A stretch of DNA of 64,000 nucleotides from Ruminococcus albus AD2013. Lineage in GTDB: Bacteria; Bacillota; Clostridia; Oscillospirales; Ruminococcaceae. The stretch lies in the NCBI RefSeq assembly GCF_000526775.1, contig NZ_JAGS01000001.1:744001-808000 (forward strand), read 5' to 3'. A program made the position numbers and the translations under genes. Shown here in pieces: positions 58,909-64,000 of the stretch (its first letter is position 1; the number at the start of each line of letters is the position of its first letter). The notes under the pieces were generated by a model, which was not told where the DNA came from, did not search any database, and was given only the letters and a program-made list of their open reading frames with translations.

Positions 58909-59790
58909 ATGAGTTTATTTGACGCAGTTGTACAGGGTATAATCCAGGGTTTGACAGAATTTCTGCCTGTTTCCAGTTCAGGACATCTTTCGCTGTATCA
59001 GCATTTTACTGGCAATAACGGCGAGGGTGCGCTTTTATTTTCGGCAGTACTGCATCTGGGTACGCTGGTCGCTGTGTTCATAGCTTTCAGAAAAGATATC
59101 ATAGAGCTCATCAAAGAGCTTGGAAATATCTGCTCTGATATCTTTAAATGGAAGTTCACCCTTAAAGACATGAACCCTCAGCGCCGTATGATCGTTATGA
59201 TTATAGTATCGTGTCTGTGCCTTGCACCTTTTGCTGTTTTCAAGGATTGGTTTGAATCAATAGGTGAGGATAATTCCATTTTTGCTGAAGGACTTTGCTT
59301 TCTTTATACAGCTGCTATCCTTTTTATGTCTGACAGATGCACAAAGGGCAATAAGAAGGCCGGAGATATCAAAGTTAAGGACTCTGTAACTGTCGGACTG
59401 TTCCAGGGCGTTGCACTTCTGCCGGGTGTTTCCAGATCGGGTTCTACTATCTCCGCAGGACTTTTCTCGGGTTTTTCACGAGAGACTTCGGTAAAGTATT
59501 CTTTCATTCTCGGAATACCTGTTATACTTCTCAGCTGTCTGCTTGAAGTGGCTAAGTATATAAAAGGTGTCATGACCTCAAATGTTGAGGTTGAAAAGGT
59601 CGGCATTGCAAACTGTGCAGTCGGATTTGTTGTTGCAGCTATAGTAGGTGTGCTTGCTATTAAACTTGTCAGCTGGCTGGTGAAAAGCGATAAATTCAAG
59701 GTGTTCTCCTATTACACCTTTGTCCTTGGTACCATCGTACTCGTTATCGCATTCATCGAATTCTGCATGGGTCATCCCATCAGTTTCTGA
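58909..59790 (+). CDS. uppP: Undecaprenyl-diphosphate phosphatase
   Basis: Converts undecaprenyl diphosphate to undecaprenyl phosphate, the lipid carrier of wall precursors; the BacA name reflects bacitracin resistance on overproduction. 293 aa from the ATG at 58909, set by GGAGG at 5 nt; the ATG at 58897 overlaps that site. Eight or so membrane helices. Active-site motifs: GIIQGLTEFLPVSSSGHLSL (catalytic Glu and His) and PGVSRSGSTISAGLFSGF (Arg and Ser). All key residues are intact. A structured leader precedes it, so synthesis may respond to a ligand or wall state. Confidence 0.95.
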   Translation: MSLFDAVVQGIIQGLTEFLPVSSSGHLSLYQHFTGNNGEGALLFSAVLHLGTLVAVFIAFRKDIIELIKELGNICSDIFKWKFTLKDMNPQRRMIVMIIVSCLCLAPFAVFKDWFESIGEDNSIFAEGLCFLYTAAILFMSDRCTKGNKKAGDIKVKDSVTVGLFQGVALLPGVSRSGSTISAGLFSGFSRETSVKYSFILGIPVILLSCLLEVAKYIKGVMTSNVEVEKVGIANCAVGFVVAAIVGVLAIKLVSWLVKSDKFKVFSYYTFVLGTIVLVIAFIEFCMGHPISF

Positions 59791-59917
59791 TAATTACATA
59801 TCTGCCAAGAAGCTTGATATCGGGGGCTGATATTTCAGCACTTGTGTGATTCAGGCTTTTTGCGGTTTTTTGAAGCATAAGATAATTCACTATATTTGAT
59901 GAAAGGAAAGTGTTTAA

Positions 59918-62560
59918 ATGGCAGCAAATGCCTCGGGTTCTAAAACAACCGGAAGACCGGTGCAAAAAAAACAGACGTCTCAAAGTTCACCGAAAGTAAG
60001 CAAGGCAGCGCAGGATGCACTTAATGCTGCCAGAGAAAGAGAATACAGGCGCTTCTGGTCATACATACTTTTTTTTACAGGTGTGCTGGAAATTTTCATA
60101 ACCTTTATTCGCGGCGACGGTCTGTGGCGTGCATTGCATGATCTCAACCGAGGACTTTTCGGTGTGGCTGTGTTCTTGTTTGCCCCGATGATGATATATG
60201 TTGCGCTTATGATAGCGTCGAATACAAAGAAAAATACCGTAGTGGCTAAGTGCGTCGAGGGCGGTATGCTTATGCTGCTTTCCAGTGGTATGGTCCAGAT
60301 ATTGCAGGTCGGTTCAGTACAGGGCGGAAGTTTTTTAAAAAAGCTGAAAGGTCTGTACGATGACGGCGTTGATCTCCGCGGCGGCGGACTTGCCAGCGCT
60401 GTGCTTGGCTGGCCGCTTCTTGCGGCTTTCAAAAGGCTTGGAGCTTCCATTATTATCCTGCTGATTACTTTTACTTTCATACTGTTGCTCACCGATCTTA
60501 CTCTGCCGCAGTTGTTCAGGTTGCTTTCAAGGCCTTTTGTAGCATCGGTTGAAGCTGTTCGCAATGACAGAGTTGAACGTATAGTTGCCAGACAAGAGCG
60601 TGAAGGTCAGCTAGGTGACGGTAATCATGCAGAGCGTGAAATATCAGGACGCAGACCCGAACTTCCCGTGCCCGTTGCTATGGAAGACCCGTCTGCCCGC
60701 AGAAAACAGCGTGTTGACTTTGCTAAATTTGTTACCGATGATGATACAGTGGCAGAACATGAAGTCGAGGAGATCATTGATAATGGTGAGACTATCGTCG
60801 ATGATACCAAACATTCAAGGAGAAAGCGGGATCTTTCCAAGGCAGAGGAAGTATCTGTGGAGATAATTGAAGAAGAAACTCCTGATGACAGTGAAGACAG
60901 GGAAGAACTCAAAAAGATCATCCAGGCCGCAGTTAACAGAAAGATACCTGTTGCTTCCGATGAAACGGAAGAACAGGAGCGACCAAAGGTCGTAAATATC
61001 AACAGCAAGGGTCAGACTACAATGTTTGAAGAGGATGAGAAGATCCCCGTATACGTCAATCCGCCTGTTGATGTTCTCAAATACCCCAAAAAGAAGATTG
61101 ACAAGGCTGTTATCGAAGCCGAGATACAGGAGAAATCACGTAAGTTGGTGGAGACCCTTGAAGTCTACGGTGTAAAAACGCGTATAACAGGTATTTTCAG
61201 AGGTCCTTCTGTTACAAGATATGAACTCCAGCCTGCCGCAGGTGTCAAGGTCGCCAAGATACTCAGCCTTGCTGATGATATCGCACTTAATCTTGCGGCA
61301 CTGAGTATCCGTATCGAAGCGCCTGTTCCCGGAAAGCCATGCGTTGGTATCGAAGTCCCTAATGACGTTCGAGATCCTGTTTCTCTACGTGAACTTATCG
61401 ACAGTGATGAGTACCGCAACGCTAAGGGCAAGCTGACCTTTGCTGTCGGCAAGGATATCGAGGGCAAGATAGTTGTAGGCAATATTGCAAAAATGCCTCA
61501 TCTTCTTGTTGCGGGAACTACCGGTTCAGGTAAATCGGTATTCACGAACTCCATAATCATGAGCGTGCTGTATCATGCTTCTCCCGAGGAAGTAAAGCTT
61601 ATACTTATCGACCCCAAAATGGTCGAATTCAAGCTGTATGACAGGATACCTCACCTGCTTATACCTGTTGTCACCGACCCGCTGAAAGCGGCAGGTGCAC
61701 TGGGCTGGGCAGTTAACGAGATGAACAAGCGCTATAAGATGTTCGAGGCTAATAACGTCAAGAATCTTGAAGAATTCAATGAGATGCTCACAGCTGAACA
61801 TTCAAAGCCAGTTGATGAGATCGATCCTATGTTTGCTAAAATGAAGCTCATGCCGCAGATACTCATAGTTATCGATGAGTTTGCCGATCTTATGATGGCT
61901 GCTGGCAGTGAGGTAGAGGATTCAGTTATCAGGCTGGGTCAGCTTGCCCGTGCGGCAGGAATACACATGGTCATCGCTACACAGTCTCCAAGAAAAGACG
62001 TTATCACAGGTCTTATAAAATCCAATATACCCTCGAGAGTTTCCCTAAGCGTATCCAGTAATGTGGATTCAAGAGTAATCATGGATCAGGGCGGTGCTGA
62101 AAAACTTCTGGGCAACGGCGACTTGCTGTACAAGCCTGTTGGAGTAAAAACACCTATCCGTATACAGTCTGGTTTTGCTGATACTCCCGAGATAAAGTCT
62201 GTTGTTGAGTTCCTGAAAAGCGAACATTCAGCGGAATACAGTGCTGATATCATGGCAGAAGTCGAAGAGAATATGCCTAAGCCTAAGGAAGATAAGAAAA
62301 ATGGCGGAAACAGTGATTCCGAGGATGTTATCATCAATCCCGATGATGATTTGATCGATCAGGCTATAACTGTTATCGTTACCACTGGAAATGCTTCGAC
62401 CTCGTATTTACAGCGTAAGCTGAAACTTGGTTTTTCAAGAGCATCGCGCATCATGGATCAGATAGAGGAAATGGGTATCATAGGTCCTCAGGATGGTGCA
62501 AAACCCAGAAAGATCAACCTTACCGAAGAAGAATGGCTTGAAATGCGTGCCAGAAGATAA
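59918..62560 (+). CDS. FtsK/SpoIIIE-type DNA translocase
   Basis: 880 aa. Four N-terminal membrane helices (about 45-190) anchor it at the septum. A long charged linker (about 200-380) leads to the motor domains: LLVAGTTGSGKSVFTNS (Walker A near 533), ILIVIDEFADLMMAA (Walker B), and VIATQSPRKDVITGLIK. The C-terminal gamma domain (about 800-875), DDLIDQAITVIVTTGNASTSYLQRKLKLGFSRASRIMDQIEEMGIIG, binds DNA orienting sequences. It pumps DNA across the division or sporulation septum, so it may be SpoIIIE or SftA-like; the membrane helices favour FtsK/SpoIIIE. Confidence 0.95.
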   Translation: MAANASGSKTTGRPVQKKQTSQSSPKVSKAAQDALNAAREREYRRFWSYILFFTGVLEIFITFIRGDGLWRALHDLNRGLFGVAVFLFAPMMIYVALMIASNTKKNTVVAKCVEGGMLMLLSSGMVQILQVGSVQGGSFLKKLKGLYDDGVDLRGGGLASAVLGWPLLAAFKRLGASIIILLITFTFILLLTDLTLPQLFRLLSRPFVASVEAVRNDRVERIVARQEREGQLGDGNHAEREISGRRPELPVPVAMEDPSARRKQRVDFAKFVTDDDTVAEHEVEEIIDNGETIVDDTKHSRRKRDLSKAEEVSVEIIEEETPDDSEDREELKKIIQAAVNRKIPVASDETEEQERPKVVNINSKGQTTMFEEDEKIPVYVNPPVDVLKYPKKKIDKAVIEAEIQEKSRKLVETLEVYGVKTRITGIFRGPSVTRYELQPAAGVKVAKILSLADDIALNLAALSIRIEAPVPGKPCVGIEVPNDVRDPVSLRELIDSDEYRNAKGKLTFAVGKDIEGKIVVGNIAKMPHLLVAGTTGSGKSVFTNSIIMSVLYHASPEEVKLILIDPKMVEFKLYDRIPHLLIPVVTDPLKAAGALGWAVNEMNKRYKMFEANNVKNLEEFNEMLTAEHSKPVDEIDPMFAKMKLMPQILIVIDEFADLMMAAGSEVEDSVIRLGQLARAAGIHMVIATQSPRKDVITGLIKSNIPSRVSLSVSSNVDSRVIMDQGGAEKLLGNGDLLYKPVGVKTPIRIQSGFADTPEIKSVVEFLKSEHSAEYSADIMAEVEENMPKPKEDKKNGGNSDSEDVIINPDDDLIDQAITVIVTTGNASTSYLQRKLKLGFSRASRIMDQIEEMGIIGPQDGAKPRKINLTEEEWLEMRARR

Positions 62561-62570
62561 GGTGTTTTAA

Positions 62571-63545
62571 ATGGCTGAAAAAAAAGGTAAAAAGAGCAGT
62601 CCGCCCCCGAAGAAGGGAAGTGGGCTTACACTAAAGCAAAGACTTCGATTGATATTGCTTATAATCCTGCTTTTTGCTGCAGGAGTTCTATGGCTTTTAC
62701 ATTATATGGAAATAATATCCGTTCAGGATATTATGGTCAAGCTTGGACTTGCCGATCGTCCTGCCACCCGCGCCGATCTTGAAGTACATTTCATCGATGT
62801 GGGACAGGGTGACTGCATACTTGTTGCATCACAAGGTCAGATTATGCTGATAGACAGCGGTGAGCGTGATAACGACAACGCAATCGAATCTTACCTTATA
62901 CGTCATGGGATACATCACATAGATAAACTTATAGCGACTCACCCACATTCCGATCATATCGGAGAAATGGCTGAGATAATGTATACTTTCGATGTGGACA
63001 GCTTTATGATGCCGCGTATACCGGATGCATATGTGCCTACTACTAAATGCTACGAGGATATGTTGAAAGCCGTTGATGTCAGGGGAGTTTCAGTAATGTC
63101 ACCAAAGGATACTTCGTTTCAGCTTGGGTGCTGTCAAGTACAGATATTCACGTCTGATATTGAGGATTCTGATAATCTGAATAATTATTCACTGATAGTC
63201 AAGGTCGTTCATGATAAAAACAGTTTCCTGTTTACGGGTGACTGCGAGAATGAAGAAGAGAAGTCACTGCTTAAAAAGGGTGTGGATCTAAAAGCAAAGG
63301 TCTTGAAAGCAGCACATCATGGAAGTTCAACTTCTTCGTCAGCTGATTTTCTTGATGTTGTCGATCCCGAATATGCAGTTATTTCCTGCGGAAAAAACAA
63401 TGATTATGGTCATCCGAACAAAGAGACTGTAAGAAGGCTTTCAAAGTATGCTCGAAATACCTATATCACAGCCCGTGATGGCAGTGTGGTGTTTATTTCT
63501 GACGGCGAAGGACTTACAGTTGAATGTGAAAGGGATAAAAAATGA
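62571..63545 (+). CDS. ComEC/Rec2-like metallo-beta-lactamase-fold hydrolase, membrane anchored
   Basis: 324 aa. A basic N-terminus and one membrane helix (about 24-45) precede a metallo-beta-lactamase domain of the ComEC C-terminal kind: LEVHFIDVGQGDCILVASQ, IDSGERDNDN, then the metal-binding ATHPHSDHIGEM (HxHxDH), FTGDCENEEE and KAAHHGSSTSSS, and CGKNNDYGHPN. It lacks the ComEC channel domain, so it is a free-standing hydrolase, perhaps a secreted or surface nuclease. The DUF3006 gene overlaps its stop by 4 nt, a pairing seen elsewhere. Confidence 0.92.
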   Translation: MAEKKGKKSSPPPKKGSGLTLKQRLRLILLIILLFAAGVLWLLHYMEIISVQDIMVKLGLADRPATRADLEVHFIDVGQGDCILVASQGQIMLIDSGERDNDNAIESYLIRHGIHHIDKLIATHPHSDHIGEMAEIMYTFDVDSFMMPRIPDAYVPTTKCYEDMLKAVDVRGVSVMSPKDTSFQLGCCQVQIFTSDIEDSDNLNNYSLIVKVVHDKNSFLFTGDCENEEEKSLLKKGVDLKAKVLKAAHHGSSTSSSADFLDVVDPEYAVISCGKNNDYGHPNKETVRRLSKYARNTYITARDGSVVFISDGEGLTVECERDKK

Positions 63546-63766
63546 GATTCACAGTGGATAGGATCGAAGGTGCATTTGCTGTCTGTGAAGATAGCGATGG
63601 TGTTATGAAAAATATTGATCTGACAAAGCTTCCGATCAATGTTAAAAGCGGAGATATTCTGTTTTTCAATGATGGTCGTTTTAGTATAGACAGAACAGCG
63701 ACGTCAGAAAGACGTGCAGAGATCGCAGCATTGCAGAAAAGACTGTTGGAAAAGTCTACCGATTGA
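63542..63766 (+). CDS. DUF3006 protein
   Basis: 74 aa. MRFTVDRIEGAFAVCEDSDG followed by a small beta-barrel-like domain and a basic C-terminus (RRAEIAALQKRLLEK), matching DUF3006. The start overlaps the hydrolase stop by 4 nt (ATGA). DUF3006 genes often sit beside ComEC-like metallo-hydrolases, so a structural or regulatory partnership is likely; the biochemistry is unknown. Confidence 0.9.
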   Translation: MRFTVDRIEGAFAVCEDSDGVMKNIDLTKLPINVKSGDILFFNDGRFSIDRTATSERRAEIAALQKRLLEKSTD

Positions 63767-63820
63767 AATTGCATACAATTATACAGATAAATCGGTATGC
63801 GTTGAAATGGAGTGATATAT

Positions 63821-64000
63821 ATGAACAGAGATCTGTTTTCGGTCATAAAGGTGAAGCTTCCAAGCCTCTCAAAAGGCCACAAGCTTATTGCAAATTATAT
63901 ACTCTCGCAGTATGACAAAGCTGCTTTTATGACTGCGCAGAAACTGGGCAAAACAGTGGGGGTCAGTGAATCAACTGTGGTTCGCTTTGCTTCTGAACTT
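63821..64000 (+). CDS. RpiR-family transcriptional regulator, N-terminal part
   Basis: Only the first 60 residues lie in the window. LPSLSKGHKLIANYILSQYDKAAFMTAQKLGKTVGVSESTVVRFASEL (cited by position 13-60) is a typical RpiR/MurR helix-turn-helix with the SESTVVRF recognition helix. GGAG is 8 nt before the ATG. Such regulators usually control sugar-phosphate or amino-sugar genes and carry a C-terminal SIS domain, which would be beyond the right edge. Confidence 0.88.
   Translation, partial: MNRDLFSVIKVKLPSLSKGHKLIANYILSQYDKAAFMTAQKLGKTVGVSESTVVRFASEL

Noticed and set aside
1..64000. tRNA, rRNA, CRISPR, integrase or phage genes
   Set aside because: I saw no cloverleaf, rRNA, repeat-spacer or phage-type signal by eye. 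A tRNAscan and CRISPR search would confirm this.

Overview
The window looks like the chromosome of a low-to-moderate GC, spore-lineage Clostridia bacterium, most likely a Ruminococcus-type member of the Oscillospiraceae. The reasons are the spoIIGA-sigE pair, consensus TTGACA/TATAAT promoters with strong GGAGG ribosome-binding sites, a T-box leader, an IS1182-type element, a MoxR/DUF58/transglutaminase cluster, the paired hydroxyacyl-CoA dehydratase-activase genes, and a GH113-like mannanase-type hydrolase. The species call is inference. Almost all the DNA is coding and housekeeping in character. I saw no rRNA or tRNA gene, CRISPR array or prophage.

Layout. 0.2-5.3 kb (minus): HlyD-like lipoprotein, hemW, two small membrane proteins, lepA. 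5.9-11.3 kb (plus): VanY-type carboxypeptidase, GNAT, a small protein with a two-domain polyphosphate:AMP phosphotransferase, and an ECF sigma/zinc anti-sigma pair. 11.3-19.5 kb (minus): sigE and spoIIGA behind a Spo0A-like promoter, then a long housekeeping run (DUF951, prfA, VOC protein, Sua5-type TsaC, coaE, lytic transglycosylase, M18 aminopeptidase, alpha/beta hydrolase). 19.6-29.1 kb: zinc-ribbon membrane protein, lysA with a leucine-rich-repeat protein, ung, and the MoxR-DUF58-transglutaminase operon. 29.3-36.7 kb (plus): a hydroxyacyl-CoA dehydratase activase in two genes, a nitroreductase, and a 751-residue wall-binding-repeat protein. 36.8-44.6 kb (minus): a MarR regulator with a small Cys-rich protein, an ECF sigma/anti-sigma/lipoprotein/VWA operon, and metE. 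44.9-50.8 kb: mrp, a MATE exporter, then a T-box followed by GNAT, radical SAM, PNPOx-like and tyrS genes. 50.9-52.7 kb: a complete-looking IS1182-type element. 52.7-64 kb: an HD-like protein, rlmA, GH113-like hydrolase, membrane protein, purA, a lipoprotein and uppP, each of the last two behind a structured leader, ftsK/spoIIIE, a ComEC-like metallo-hydrolase with DUF3006, and the start of an RpiR regulator.

The most interesting signals are in RNA and regulation. The uppP leader looks like a closed three-way junction that I cannot match to a known riboswitch. A second structured leader precedes the lipoprotein gene at 57.5 kb. The T-box heads an operon whose only synthetase gene is the fourth cistron. 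The IS carries an 18-bp inverted repeat that would hide a transposase start codon in read-through RNA but not in its own transcript. The spoIIGA promoter has Spo0A-like boxes over a -35 with unusually long spacing. Protein functions are assigned from motifs read by eye. No database search was run.
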